From NCBI GenBank assembly GCA_965242795.1, contig OZ251505.1, forward strand, positions 248,001 to 312,000: 64,000 nucleotides of DNA, read 5' to 3'. The position numbers and the translations under genes are program-made. The number at the start of each line of letters is the position of its first letter. Positions within the stretch are counted from its first letter, which is position 1. The notes beneath the pieces were generated by a model. It saw nothing but the letters and a program-made list of their open reading frames with translations. It was not told the origin of the DNA and ran no database searches. The stretch is from Bin18 sp965242795 (GTDB taxonomy: Bacteria > Desulfobacterota > Binatia > Bin18). This document shows positions 27,184 to 36,454 of the stretch, in pieces.

Positions 27184-28743
27184 ATGCCATTCTCCTCTTT
27201 TCCCAAGAAACTGTTCCTTCTGTGGTTCCAAGGCTGGGATCACACCCCAGAAGTCGTCACCTACTGTCGGCGATCTTGGGAGCACTACAATCCTACTTGG
27301 GAAATTCATTTCCTCGATAACTCAAATCTCTCCGACTACGTCGCTCTGGATGACCTTTCGCCTTTGTCGGACGCTCTTCCCCCCTACATCTTATCCAAAA
27401 TCGTTCGCCTGCGCTTATTGAAAAAATATGGGGGAATCTGGGCCGACGCAACCTGTTTCTGTTGCCGGCCATTGGACGAATGGCTAAAGGGCCACCTCGA
27501 ATCCGGGTTTTTCGCTTTCAGCCGACCGGGAGAGGACCGAATGATTTCGAGCTGGTTTCTGGCCGCAGTACCCGGCAACCGTTTGGTCGCTATCTATTCC
27601 CAGGCTGTCTGTGATTATTGGTTGAAGAATCCGAAATTGCGCCCGACGATTTCGGACGATCTTCTGGTTGATGCTTGTCGCCGGGTTTCCGACAATTACG
27701 AGAAAAAGAACCCCAACCCACGACAGGCAGATCCGGACGACAAGCTCGCCAACTTACTCAAGACCCCTTACGTCCAATCGCTTATACTGAAACGGCCCTG
27801 GCTCTGGCACACCTTCTTTTTCGTGAAGGTGTTGAAACTCTTTCCCTATTTCTGGTTTCATTATCTCTTCGAACATTGCTATCGGAACAATCGATATTTT
27901 CGGGAAACGTGGGACGCGACCATCAAGATCGATGCCGACATTTCTCACCGCCTCCAAGATGTTGGACTTTTCCAACCGGTCTCCGATCAGATCAAACAGG
28001 AGATTGAGAATCGGACGGCCCCTCTCTACAAGCTGACGTGGAAGTTGGACGACGAGCATATTCCCGAGGGGAGTACACTCGATTATCTCAAGAACACCCT
28101 GCCGCGGGAACAGACACCCAAAGAGACAAAAAACAAGAAGCACTATATCACGAGGTCGGATACGAACAGAATGATCTATTTCATCAATCCGAAATGCGCA
28201 TGCACGACGATCAAAGCATTCCTTGCAGCGACTGACCTGACATTGGATGTGGACCCGGCGAAGATCGGGCAGCGCGGCGCCTTCGGTAAAGTTGATAGAA
28301 TCGAAGATATTTCACCGTATCCGGGTTATTTCAAATTTACGTTCGTCAGGAATCCGTGGGATCGGCTGGTTTCTTGTTATCTTGAGAAGGTGATCGGACT
28401 AAGAAGATGGATCGAGATATTCGGCCCCGCTCCCTCCTTTGCGGACTTTATACGTGTCGTGCACAGCATTCCGGATGAAGATGCAGACATACATTATCGG
28501 TCACAATATCTGAACGTTACGGATGGCGCCGGTGAGCTGGTGGTGGATTTCGTCGGACGGGTGGAAAACATCCAGGATGACATAAGAACGGTCGCTTCCG
28601 CCAGAGACTTGGTATATTCCTTGGAACACTTCAGGAAATCCGAGGGAAGAAAACCATATCGAGAGTATTACAATGAGGAAACAAGGGATTTGGTCGCCGA
28701 AAGATATGCCGCAGACATCGAACTGTTCAGCTATGAATTTTGA
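27184..28743 (+). CDS. glycosyltransferase (Caps_synth-like) fused to sulfotransferase
   Basis: 519 residues. The N-terminal half fits the capsular polysaccharide synthesis/GT32 fold (KLFLLWFQGWDHTPEVVTYC, SKIVRLRLLKKYGGIWADA with its DxD-type ADATC segment). After a charged linker (about residues 290-325) comes a sulfotransferase domain with the PAPS loop FINPKCACTTIKAF and the second segment FTFVRNPWDRLVSCYLEKV. The fusion suggests one polypeptide that adds a sugar and then sulfates it. It begins three bases after the DUF420 gene stop. GC is lower than neighbours. Acceptor unknown, probably a surface glycan. Confidence 0.8.
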   Translation: MPFSSFPKKLFLLWFQGWDHTPEVVTYCRRSWEHYNPTWEIHFLDNSNLSDYVALDDLSPLSDALPPYILSKIVRLRLLKKYGGIWADATCFCCRPLDEWLKGHLESGFFAFSRPGEDRMISSWFLAAVPGNRLVAIYSQAVCDYWLKNPKLRPTISDDLLVDACRRVSDNYEKKNPNPRQADPDDKLANLLKTPYVQSLILKRPWLWHTFFFVKVLKLFPYFWFHYLFEHCYRNNRYFRETWDATIKIDADISHRLQDVGLFQPVSDQIKQEIENRTAPLYKLTWKLDDEHIPEGSTLDYLKNTLPREQTPKETKNKKHYITRSDTNRMIYFINPKCACTTIKAFLAATDLTLDVDPAKIGQRGAFGKVDRIEDISPYPGYFKFTFVRNPWDRLVSCYLEKVIGLRRWIEIFGPAPSFADFIRVVHSIPDEDADIHYRSQYLNVTDGAGELVVDFVGRVENIQDDIRTVASARDLVYSLEHFRKSEGRKPYREYYNEETRDLVAERYAADIELFSYEF

Positions 28744-28800
28744 GTCTCGTCTGTTTTCGCCCAACTTTCTGTAGCTTTTCTCGCGATTCCGATTCCGCCA

Positions 28801-31071
28801 TCAAATTTGAATGCTGACCGGCTCGGAGGCGTTTCGGCGGGGTGTGACCTCGCCGACGGCCGCAGCGTCGGCGTAGCCGAGCGCACGGAGATGCTGCACG
28901 CACGCCGGCGCACGGTCGGGCGGAACGCCGGCCAACAGTCCGCCGGCGGTCTGCGGGTCGAACAGCGTGGCATAGCGGGGAAGTGCGTTGACGGTCTCAT
29001 GGTTGCGTACCGCCCGCCGCAGTCGGACGTTTTGGGGGTGCAGCGAAGAGAAGATGCCCTGCTGCATGACGTCCAGCACGCCGGGTAGTAGCGGCACGCA
29101 GTCAAGGTCCAGCACGACGGCGGCCTTGGAAGCATTTACCATTTCGAGCAGGTGGCCCAGCAGACCGAAGCCGGTCACGTCCGTCATGGCCGTGGCGCCG
29201 TGGTCGCGCAAGCATGCCGCGGCTGCCCGGTTGGAACGCCGCATGGAGGCGAGCGAGGCTTCGATCCAACGGCCCTTGGCCTTGCACCGCATGTCTGCGG
29301 CGAACAGCGCGCCGGTGCCCAGCGCTTTGGTCAGAATCAGCGTCTGGCCGGGCTGGAGCCCGCTCTTTTTGAGCAGCGCCTCGGGACGTGCCAGCCCGTT
29401 GACCGCGAACCCCAAGGCCAACTCGCTGCCCTCGCTCGTGTGCCCACCGACCAGTGCGGTGCCTTCCGCGTTGAGGACGTCCAGCGCGCCTGCCATGAGT
29501 TGGCCGAGTTGGTCTTCCATCTTCTGTTCCAGGCCGTACGGCAGCGTCACGAGCGCCAGCGCGGTCTGCGGTTCGGCGCCCATCGCAAAAACGTCGCCCA
29601 GGGCGTGGGTCGCCGCGATTTGGCCGAAGACGAACGGGTCATCAATGAACGCGCGAAAAAAATCGACGGTGTGAACCAGGACATGGCCCTCCGGGATATG
29701 GACGACCGCGGCGTCGTCCGGGGCGTGCAGGCCGACCAGAACGTCCTTTCGGTCCACGGGCGCAAGCCGGGCCAATGCACGGTCGAGCAGCGTACTGCCG
29801 ACCTTGGCCCCACAGCCGCCGCAGCGCATGGCCAGCGAAGACAGTTCTAGCAGGGCGTGCGCGTCGGCGACTCCCGCTGACGGCTGGACGACATCCTCTG
29901 CGGACATGTCCGGCAGCCGGTTGTATTTGCGGATGAATCGCCGGTCGATGAAGTCTTTCCACTTCCAGACCCACGCACCCTGCACCGCCCAGAGAGACCG
30001 AGAAGCCACTGCGCCTCGGTCTCCGGTCGAGATCAGGCTTAGAAATTTTTTCTGGGGCCGAAAGGCCCGTAGGCCGCGGCCGCTCAGAGAACGCCGCAGG
30101 TTACGCTCCAGCGGAGACCCTTGCCGCACGGCGAACACCCCGGATTTGGGCCGCGGGTAGCTCTCGACCGAGGCGATGTCTCCCGCGGCGAATACGTCGG
30201 AATGGGAAACGGATTGCAGCGTGTCGCGCACCGCAATGAACTCCTGCGCGTCGGTCGCCAAGCCGGATTCCCCGGGCCACGCCGCGGCGCCGGCCGTCGT
30301 CACCCACAGGATTTCGTCCAGCTCGAGCCGGGTCCCGTCGTGGCATTCGACTCCGCCGTCGGTCGCGCGGCTGACGGCGCAGTTGGTCCGCATTTCCACC
30401 CCACGGCGGGTGAACAATTTGCGGAACGCGGCACGCACGCGCCGGTTGTGGGTGGGCAGGATGTCGGCTCCGTCGGTGATGAGCGTATAGGTCAAATGGT
30501 CGGACGAACGGTTCTGTTCTGCCAGCAGTCGCCGCAGGCGGTACTGCACGGACAGCAGGAGTTCGACACCGCCCGCGCCGCCACCGATCACGCCGATGCG
30601 CGTGGTTTGCGTTCGTTCCAAACATCGGGTGCGTAACCCCTTCCAGTGTCGCCGGAACCCGTCGATGGGCTTGACCGGTACGCCCACGCGGTCGGCACCC
30701 GGAATGTGCGACACCGCCGGCGTGGAGCCGACGTTGACGGACAAGACGTCGTAGGCGACCGGCGGCCGGTCGCGGCAGAGGACCTGTTTGTTCGTCAGAT
30801 CGAGGCCGGTCGCCTCGGCGTGGAAAAACCGCGCGCCCGCGAACCGGCATAGCGGCACGAGGTCGATATGCGCGTCGTCGAAGCGGTAGTGTCCTGCGAT
30901 ATAGCCGGGCAACATCCCCGAGTAGGGCGCATGCGTATCCCGTGAAATCAACGTCAGACGCACGCCCGGCATCGGTCGCATGCCGAACTTCTTCAACACC
31001 GTGACGTGACTGTGGCCGCCGCCTATCAGGACGAGGTCTTTGACGACCGGCGCGGCTTGGTCCGCGTTCAC
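28801..31071 (-). CDS. selD: FAD-dependent oxidoreductase fused to selenide, water dikinase (SelD)
   Basis: 756 residues. The N-terminal ~380 residues are a pyridine-nucleotide-disulfide oxidoreductase fold: LVLIGGGHSHVTVLKKFG (FAD loop), IGVIGGGAGGVELLL (NADH loop) and VFAAGDIAS. The C-terminal half is SelD, which makes selenophosphate from selenide and ATP. MRCGGCGAKVG places a Cys and Lys as in the catalytic pair; Cys is used, not selenocysteine. VHTVDFFRAFIDDP, GGHTSEGSE and MTDVTGFGLLGHLLEM are further SelD signatures. The start is GTG 31071. This NDH-like/SelD fusion is known in several lineages. The partner domain may reduce or deliver selenium; no selA, selB or tRNA-Sec gene is in view. 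Confidence 0.92.
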   Translation of the reverse strand: MNADQAAPVVKDLVLIGGGHSHVTVLKKFGMRPMPGVRLTLISRDTHAPYSGMLPGYIAGHYRFDDAHIDLVPLCRFAGARFFHAEATGLDLTNKQVLCRDRPPVAYDVLSVNVGSTPAVSHIPGADRVGVPVKPIDGFRRHWKGLRTRCLERTQTTRIGVIGGGAGGVELLLSVQYRLRRLLAEQNRSSDHLTYTLITDGADILPTHNRRVRAAFRKLFTRRGVEMRTNCAVSRATDGGVECHDGTRLELDEILWVTTAGAAAWPGESGLATDAQEFIAVRDTLQSVSHSDVFAAGDIASVESYPRPKSGVFAVRQGSPLERNLRRSLSGRGLRAFRPQKKFLSLISTGDRGAVASRSLWAVQGAWVWKWKDFIDRRFIRKYNRLPDMSAEDVVQPSAGVADAHALLELSSLAMRCGGCGAKVGSTLLDRALARLAPVDRKDVLVGLHAPDDAAVVHIPEGHVLVHTVDFFRAFIDDPFVFGQIAATHALGDVFAMGAEPQTALALVTLPYGLEQKMEDQLGQLMAGALDVLNAEGTALVGGHTSEGSELALGFAVNGLARPEALLKKSGLQPGQTLILTKALGTGALFAADMRCKAKGRWIEASLASMRRSNRAAAACLRDHGATAMTDVTGFGLLGHLLEMVNASKAAVVLDLDCVPLLPGVLDVMQQGIFSSLHPQNVRLRRAVRNHETVNALPRYATLFDPQTAGGLLAGVPPDRAPACVQHLRALGYADAAAVGEVTPRRNASEPVSIQI

Positions 31072-31149
31072 TGTTTCATCCTCGGCATTCGGGAATAACA
31101 GACAGGATGAGAGGATATTCTCCCTTTCGTCCGACGCCTTCAGACCCTT

Positions 31150-32103
31150 TCAAATCTTACTGTATGGCCCGAGGAAGTGCAGACCGTCGAAATGGATCAA
31201 ATGCGACGGAGCATCGGCTACCCATACCTCTGTTTCCCACGCGATTTCACCAAGATAGCGGCCCATGAGCGTTCGGTCTGGAAAGGCTGTGACATAAACC
31301 AGGCCCGCCCTGGACCCGGCAAAGAGAGCGGCGAGTTCGTCATGCCGCTTCCCATCGACCGGCCCATGACTGGTAACCGATTCGATCAGGAGCAACCAGT
31401 TCTTCTCAGTGTAGTACAGTACGACGTCCGGCATCTTGCCATGTGAATCCACACTCACATCCAATTCGGCCAAGAGGGTCTCGTTGAAATATCCCCACTT
31501 CTCTCCGGTATCGCCCACGTAAACCAGCACGCTCCCTGGTGCAAAGCGTGGAGCGAAATCTTCTATGACGGCTCGGATCAGTTCGCTGTGTTCGCCCGGA
31601 CTGAGGAGAATTCTCTTCCCTGGGGCAACGGCAACCGGGATCCGGTTCTGGTCTCGCTCTTTGGCGTAACGGGTTATGAGAGTTTCGCGTTCGGCCAAAT
31701 ACGCTCGAAGGGCATCAGGCCACGCTGGCGTGTCAAAGGTGCGGAGCAACGTCAGCGCGGCGGGCTCGATCTGATACACGGCTTTCGGGCTGTTCACCGG
31801 ACGGTCCGGCCTGTCCGGGTTGTAAAGTGCGATACCAGCATCGCAGAATTGGTGCATTGTTTGTCGGCGGACCGTCTCACGGGTGTTCGGAGCGTAGTCC
31901 TTGTCGTAATGCTCGCGCGCCCAATCCATTATCGGGGTGATACCTATGAGCGGATTTTCGGCCTCCGCCCAAACCTTGTCAGGAGTAAGGTTCAGTAATG
32001 CCAGCAAACAGAGAGCGGATCGCTCATTTTGTTGCGCGCGTGGCAGGCCCAAAGAGATGATGATCCGGTGGGCGGACTTGATATGGTTCTTCTTGTTGTT
32101 CAT
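31150..32103 (-). CDS. BsuBI/PstI family type II restriction endonuclease
   Basis: 317 residues. The N-terminal helical region (HRIIISLGLPRAQQNERSAL, LCLLALLNLTPDKVW) and the catalytic region (VYVGDTGEKWGYFNE, MPDVVLYYTEKNWLLLIES with the PD...(D/E)xK-like core) match BsuBI/PstI enzymes, which cut at CTGCAG. The start at 32103 overlaps the last base of the methylase stop (TGATG), a tight coupled arrangement with the methylase first. The methylase is therefore made before or with the nuclease, a usual safeguard. Specificity is inferred from family only. Confidence 0.9.
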   Translation of the reverse strand: MNNKKNHIKSAHRIIISLGLPRAQQNERSALCLLALLNLTPDKVWAEAENPLIGITPIMDWAREHYDKDYAPNTRETVRRQTMHQFCDAGIALYNPDRPDRPVNSPKAVYQIEPAALTLLRTFDTPAWPDALRAYLAERETLITRYAKERDQNRIPVAVAPGKRILLSPGEHSELIRAVIEDFAPRFAPGSVLVYVGDTGEKWGYFNETLLAELDVSVDSHGKMPDVVLYYTEKNWLLLIESVTSHGPVDGKRHDELAALFAGSRAGLVYVTAFPDRTLMGRYLGEIAWETEVWVADAPSHLIHFDGLHFLGPYSKI

Positions 32104-33581
32104 CAGGTTGAAGTCCCCATCCTGGCATCGATCATGGTTTGCGTCAGTTCTTTTTGTCGCGCGGCCCATTTACCCATTCCGACAAGGGCGTCACGACTCG
32201 GGTATTGCATCGTTCTGAGATCGGTCGCATTGACCTGAGTATGACCACTGAAGCGTCGAAAATGTCGATCGACAGCCGTTGAATTGAGAAAGACGGCCAG
32301 CCCGAATGCCAACGCCTGGGGCAGCCCGTGTTTGTTCTCGTGAAAAAGGTTCAAGTGGTTCTCGAAGCCCAGCGCGGGAGCGCCGTTGAATACGTCCGGC
32401 TCGACCACACTCGCTACGATACGCCGTCTTTCTTCTTTGGACGAAAAACGCCGGACCACACAGTAGTAGCCATTCGGATACAGCCATTTTGCCGTCTCGC
32501 CAGTATGCAGAATGGCGTTCGGCCTCTTGTTGCCGGGGATCGGCCAAGCGGTGCGCGTACCGGTGAAATGGCATGGGTAGAGCAATGGCACACAACCGGC
32601 CTCCGGCATGGCGCGGAGGTGCTCCTTCATACGGAAATCGACCACGGGACCGGTCGAAACGTCGATGCCGAGATCCGCAAGCGCGTAACGGATGCTCGAA
32701 GCAAGTTCGACCGTGCCTTCCGGAGATGTCGGCACGTGAACGAATCGCTCCGGGTCATCGGGAAGAACGATCCGGTCGAACGGATGAGTCCTCGTGGCCA
32801 AGTCGGTAAAGGTGTCGTCGGTCGAAGTGGACACCGTGACCGGCCCGGCACGTCCGTCGCGTTCAAGCCGGATAATGACGTTCTCTTGCAGGACGGCGTC
32901 GTCCTTGAACGCGGTGTTGCGGGACTCGAAAAGGTGCACGTGCCGGAGAGCGGCCCGTTCAAGCACGAATTGGCGAAAGGATCGGTAGTACGGTCCGTTA
33001 CAGAAACTGCGCGGAATGATGGCTACGACCTGTCCGTGTGGCGCAGCCAGTGCAACGGCCAGCGCCACGAAAGCGGAATACAGGTTGACCGTCTCGATGC
33101 CGACGCGGCGCAAGGCCGAACGGTACGACGACTTCCCGTTGATCTTCTTATACGGCGGATTGAGGATAGCGTGCGTGTAGTTCGGCGAGCCGGTGGCGAA
33201 CAGGTTTCCAGCAAGCCTGTCCACTGCGGCATGGACGAAATCGCCCGGTCGAATCGTCACCCTAAAAGCCGGGTTTTCGCGGTATGGCGCTAACGTCCCG
33301 TTCAAATCGGCATGCAGGGAATCGTCGATCTCGAACGCCTCCAAGTCCACGCGCTGGAAATGAAACTTCCCGGAACCCCATCTTTCCAGGAACGCGGCGG
33401 AAAGCGAGCCGATTCCGGCCCCGGCATCGAGCAGACGACACTGGCCCCTGCCGTCGGGAAACAGGTTTGCCATGAACGCCGCGGTTCTTGCCGGCGTGAG
33501 AAACCGGCCGAATTGCGCCTTCTTCTTTGCTGCGGTGTTCTTGGTCAACCGCAATCTCGTCTGTTCGACATCGGACAACAA
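32103..33581 (-). CDS. BsuBI/PstI-type N6-adenine DNA methyltransferase
   Basis: 492 residues. The S-adenosylmethionine motif is LLDAGAGIGSLSAAFLER and the adenine-flipping motif is ILNPPYKKI (NPPY). Between them IEDSL-like acidic residues (VDLEAFEIDDSL) match motif II. The target-recognition half contains IIPRSFCNGPYYRSFR and ends with HTQVNATDLRTMQYPSRDAL, as in M.BsuBI/M.PstI. It protects CTGCAG sites from the adjoining nuclease. The gene starts right after the AlbA-type protein gene stop by 11 bases on the same strand, so all may be one transcript. Confidence 0.92.
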   Translation of the reverse strand: MLSDVEQTRLRLTKNTAAKKKAQFGRFLTPARTAAFMANLFPDGRGQCRLLDAGAGIGSLSAAFLERWGSGKFHFQRVDLEAFEIDDSLHADLNGTLAPYRENPAFRVTIRPGDFVHAAVDRLAGNLFATGSPNYTHAILNPPYKKINGKSSYRSALRRVGIETVNLYSAFVALAVALAAPHGQVVAIIPRSFCNGPYYRSFRQFVLERAALRHVHLFESRNTAFKDDAVLQENVIIRLERDGRAGPVTVSTSTDDTFTDLATRTHPFDRIVLPDDPERFVHVPTSPEGTVELASSIRYALADLGIDVSTGPVVDFRMKEHLRAMPEAGCVPLLYPCHFTGTRTAWPIPGNKRPNAILHTGETAKWLYPNGYYCVVRRFSSKEERRRIVASVVEPDVFNGAPALGFENHLNLFHENKHGLPQALAFGLAVFLNSTAVDRHFRRFSGHTQVNATDLRTMQYPSRDALVGMGKWAARQKELTQTMIDARMGTST

Positions 33582-33592
33582 GGTCGCCCCTC

Positions 33593-35344
33593 CTAAGATT
33601 TTGTCGTTGCCGGCCGTTGCCGCTGAGCACTGCCCGTCGGTGTCAGGCGGTAGCGTTGCCTACGACTGTGCGGCTTGTCCGGCAGCGTCATTTCGATCAG
33701 CCCCGCATCCAACGCCGGTTGGAGATAGGTTTTCCGAAAATGTTTCGTGTCCCTCAAGACCAAGACTTGCCGCAATTCCTGGCCCGTCATTTCTCCTTCC
33801 ATCGCCCATAGAAGCCGATCTTGGGGGGTCTCAGGGGGGGCGACTCGGGGGGTATCTTGGGGGGTGACTTGGGGGGTCAATTCCCCCTTTTGCGGTCGCT
33901 GCCTATGGACGCTGCCTGCCGGTGTCAGACGGTATCGCTGTCTGCGGCTGTGCGACTTGTCCGGCAGCGTCATTTCGATCAGCCCCGCATCCAACGCCGG
34001 TTGGAGGTAGGTTTTCCGAAAATGTTTCGTGTCCCTCAAGGTCAATGCTTGCCGTAATTCCTGGCCCGTCATTTCCCCTTCCATCGCCCACAGAAGCCGA
34101 TCTTGGGGGGTCTCAGGGGGGGCGACTCGGGGGGTATCTTGGGGGGGCACTGGGGGGGTGACTTGGGGGGTGATTCCCTCGGCGACCCGATCATTCTCCA
34201 CTTTCTCTGCTTCGGTCCGAATTTGCGGGTTCGGACGAAAGATGACGGTGACGAAGGCTTTGGAGTCGAACTCCGGTTCCGGGCAATCCAACCGTTTCGC
34301 CTCCTCCCGGATACGGCGGATGCCTGTCCCCGCTTTCTCGATGAAGTCGATACGGTGGAGCAGGTCGGCAATGAGCGCATTGCGTCGTACGCTCGTGCGC
34401 CCCAGTTCGGCCGGGGTCAGTCCCTTGGGCAGGCTTCCCGGGCTGATGATCTCGATCCGGTCGGTATAGATCTCGACAAAAACGTTGGACCCCTCGAAAA
34501 ACCAATCGCGGTGCATGACGGCATTGGTGATCGCCTCACGCAAGGCGCGCATCGGATACTCAGGAACATTCTGCCTTCTGAGCCCCTCGATCCGGTATGC
34601 AGTTCGGGTGTTGCGCTCGACGAAACGCAAGGCATCTTCGATGTCGGCCACAATCCCGCCGCTGAAGTCCTTTCGGTCCAGGATGTGGACCTTGTCCGTA
34701 TCCCTCGCCAACAGACAGGTGATGTAAGCGTGCGGAAAGAACCACCGCACGTTCTTGGCGAAAAAGAGCACTCCGGCATTGCGGAAGAGCAGTTTCTTCC
34801 CGGCGCGCTCGGCCGCCTCGATGTTGACCAGCACGTCATCTACGGATGGTTGTCCGGTAATCCCCGAATACCCTAGCCACGTATCGAACTTGTCGCGGTC
34901 GAAATCGTCCGGGTAGCGGAAGCCGGGACAGGGCGAACGATCGAATTGAATGATCCGTTCGGCCTGGAAGAAATCGCGGATTTCGTTTCGGTTGAGTTTC
35001 TGCGTGACCGCGCCCTGGCGCCAGAAGAAACCATCGCCGCACTGCACAGGCTTAGCGTCGCTTTCGCGGACATGCACGGCGAAAACTCTCCCAACGGGTT
35101 CCACCCGCACCTTCACGGGCGGGTCGCAATTTCGCGCGATGTCCTGGACGCGGGCACGGAGCCCATTGGAGTCCTTGACCCCGCTGACGGTGCCGTCATC
35201 ACGCACGCCCAGAAGAATCTTTCCGCCAATGGTGTTGGCCAGAGCGACCATCTCCCGGGCGAACGACGCCGAAAGGTTCTCCTTGAACTCGATCGTCGTG
35301 CCTTCGCCCTGCTGAAGCAGGATGTCAAGGTCTCCGGGCGTCAT
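33593..35344 (-). CDS. AlbA_2/Schlafen-type ATP-binding protein with duplicated winged-helix tail
   Basis: 583 residues. The N-terminal AlbA_2 (Schlafen-like) domain shows EFKENLSASFAREMVALANT and GGKILLGVRDDGTVSGV. A GHKL-type ATPase block follows (REAITNAVMHRDW, EIISPGSLPKGLTPAELGRT, GTGIRRIREEA). The last ~190 residues are two near-identical copies of an ~95-residue unit: a Pro/Thr/Gln linker, then LLWAMEGEMTGQELRQ, RDTKHFRKTYLQPALDAGLI and a basic tail, like a winged helix. Such proteins are often annotated transcriptional regulators or defence-linked helicase relatives. It sits beside the restriction-modification genes and may control them. Confidence 0.85.
   Translation of the reverse strand: MTPGDLDILLQQGEGTTIEFKENLSASFAREMVALANTIGGKILLGVRDDGTVSGVKDSNGLRARVQDIARNCDPPVKVRVEPVGRVFAVHVRESDAKPVQCGDGFFWRQGAVTQKLNRNEIRDFFQAERIIQFDRSPCPGFRYPDDFDRDKFDTWLGYSGITGQPSVDDVLVNIEAAERAGKKLLFRNAGVLFFAKNVRWFFPHAYITCLLARDTDKVHILDRKDFSGGIVADIEDALRFVERNTRTAYRIEGLRRQNVPEYPMRALREAITNAVMHRDWFFEGSNVFVEIYTDRIEIISPGSLPKGLTPAELGRTSVRRNALIADLLHRIDFIEKAGTGIRRIREEAKRLDCPEPEFDSKAFVTVIFRPNPQIRTEAEKVENDRVAEGITPQVTPPVPPQDTPRVAPPETPQDRLLWAMEGEMTGQELRQALTLRDTKHFRKTYLQPALDAGLIEMTLPDKSHSRRQRYRLTPAGSVHRQRPQKGELTPQVTPQDTPRVAPPETPQDRLLWAMEGEMTGQELRQVLVLRDTKHFRKTYLQPALDAGLIEMTLPDKPHSRRQRYRLTPTGSAQRQRPATTKS
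33608..34181. repeat. tandem intragenic duplication (~285 bp units)
   Basis: Units at about 33608-33886 and 33891-34181 encode the two C-terminal copies of the AlbA-type protein. They differ at only scattered bases, so the duplication is recent or kept alike by recombination. Each unit ends with a cluster of G runs of six or seven bases on the plus strand (33823-33877 and 34105-34170). Confidence 0.88.
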
Positions 35345-35487
35345 GCCGAACCATCAATCACTACGGAGCTATTCGGGGCCGCGAAAATGGTTGCGTCATT
35401 CATAATCCTCTTCGATTTATACGGAGACAGTCGGTTCCCGAGAGGAAGCCAGCTTTCAACCTCTTCTCCGATTCTTGATCGATCAGG

Positions 35488-36453
35488 CTACGTCAGGCCC
35501 GGAAGCATCTGCTGCTCGTCAGCGGTCCGTGGTGGAACAAACAGGTCTTGGAGGTTGGAAAGATCGTCCGGCAGTTGATTCGCTCCGCGTTGTACCAACA
35601 TGGAGTTGCCCGAGTTCTCTTCTCCGTTGCGTTTGACCCACAACGGTACCCAACGTGCCTGCAGGTCTTCGACGGCGCCGTTCCACGTCCCCCCCTTCTG
35701 AAGATCGCTACTTATGACAACCGCAGCGTCCGCTAAACAGTACACGTAACGGTTGCGTGTCATGGAATTGCCCACGTTGAATCCTGCTTCCGGGTTGAAC
35801 GGGGAGACGAGCACGACGTTCCGGTCAAGGATGTGTCGGCGGTATTTTGCCGAAGTCGCCGAACGGAGAAGACTATCCGCCAAGACGCCCACCGCCGTCC
35901 CTTCGGCCTCCAACGCCCCCAGCATGGCACTCTGGTCGATTCCACGCGCTCCGCCCGATACGATGGAATGTCCCTGTGCCGCGGCTCCGGCGCCCAGCCG
36001 CTTGGTAAAATCAAGGTCGCTCCCGGTCGCGTTTCTCGATCCGACCACGGCAAGCCCGCCCTGGTTCAAAAGCCGCTTATTTCCGCAGCCGAAAAGAACC
36101 GGCGGCGAGAGCAATTTCAGCCTGTGTTTGAGACGATCGGGATATTCAGGGTCGGAACGGGTGAGGACCCAAAGTCCGGCGCGCTGCCACTTCTCGAGAG
36201 CGGACGCGAGCGCGACTCCCCGATCAAGCAGGCGTTCCAGGCGGGAAAGCGTGACCGTCTTGTCCGACCAATCGCAGAGGAGGGTGCTGAAATCCCCCTC
36301 CAGAAGAGACGAGGGCGGGAGACCCTGGTCTTCGAGCCACGTCGTTAGCCTCGCCCATTCGTTGATGGAGAGGGGCTTGATCGGGGGACCGACTGATTTT
36401 CCGAACGATGTCGTCAGCAGAAGAACGGCGGAGGTTTGGTCGATGGACCGCAT
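35488..36453 (-). CDS. DprA/Smf-like (SLOG fold) protein
   Basis: 321 residues. The Rossmann-like DprA core is visible: GLAVVGSRNATGSDLDFTKR, IVSGGARGIDQSAMLGALEA, TAVGVLADSLLRSA, FNVGNSMTRNRYVYCLADAA and KGGTWNGAVEDL. Classical DprA loads RecA on incoming single-stranded DNA in natural transformation. This copy lacks the N-terminal SAM and C-terminal winged helix in standard form. The ATG at 36453 sits one base after the stop of the RecQ-PRTase gene, with an AGGAG site inside that gene, so the pair is coupled. The setting favours a conflict-system role over transformation. Confidence 0.85.
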   Translation of the reverse strand: MRSIDQTSAVLLLTTSFGKSVGPPIKPLSINEWARLTTWLEDQGLPPSSLLEGDFSTLLCDWSDKTVTLSRLERLLDRGVALASALEKWQRAGLWVLTRSDPEYPDRLKHRLKLLSPPVLFGCGNKRLLNQGGLAVVGSRNATGSDLDFTKRLGAGAAAQGHSIVSGGARGIDQSAMLGALEAEGTAVGVLADSLLRSATSAKYRRHILDRNVVLVSPFNPEAGFNVGNSMTRNRYVYCLADAAVVISSDLQKGGTWNGAVEDLQARWVPLWVKRNGEENSGNSMLVQRGANQLPDDLSNLQDLFVPPRTADEQQMLPGLT

Positions 36454-36454
36454 T

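Noticed and set aside
31150..33581. Restriction-modification pair as a novel system
   Set aside because: Both proteins match the known BsuBI/PstI family closely, so this is a described type.
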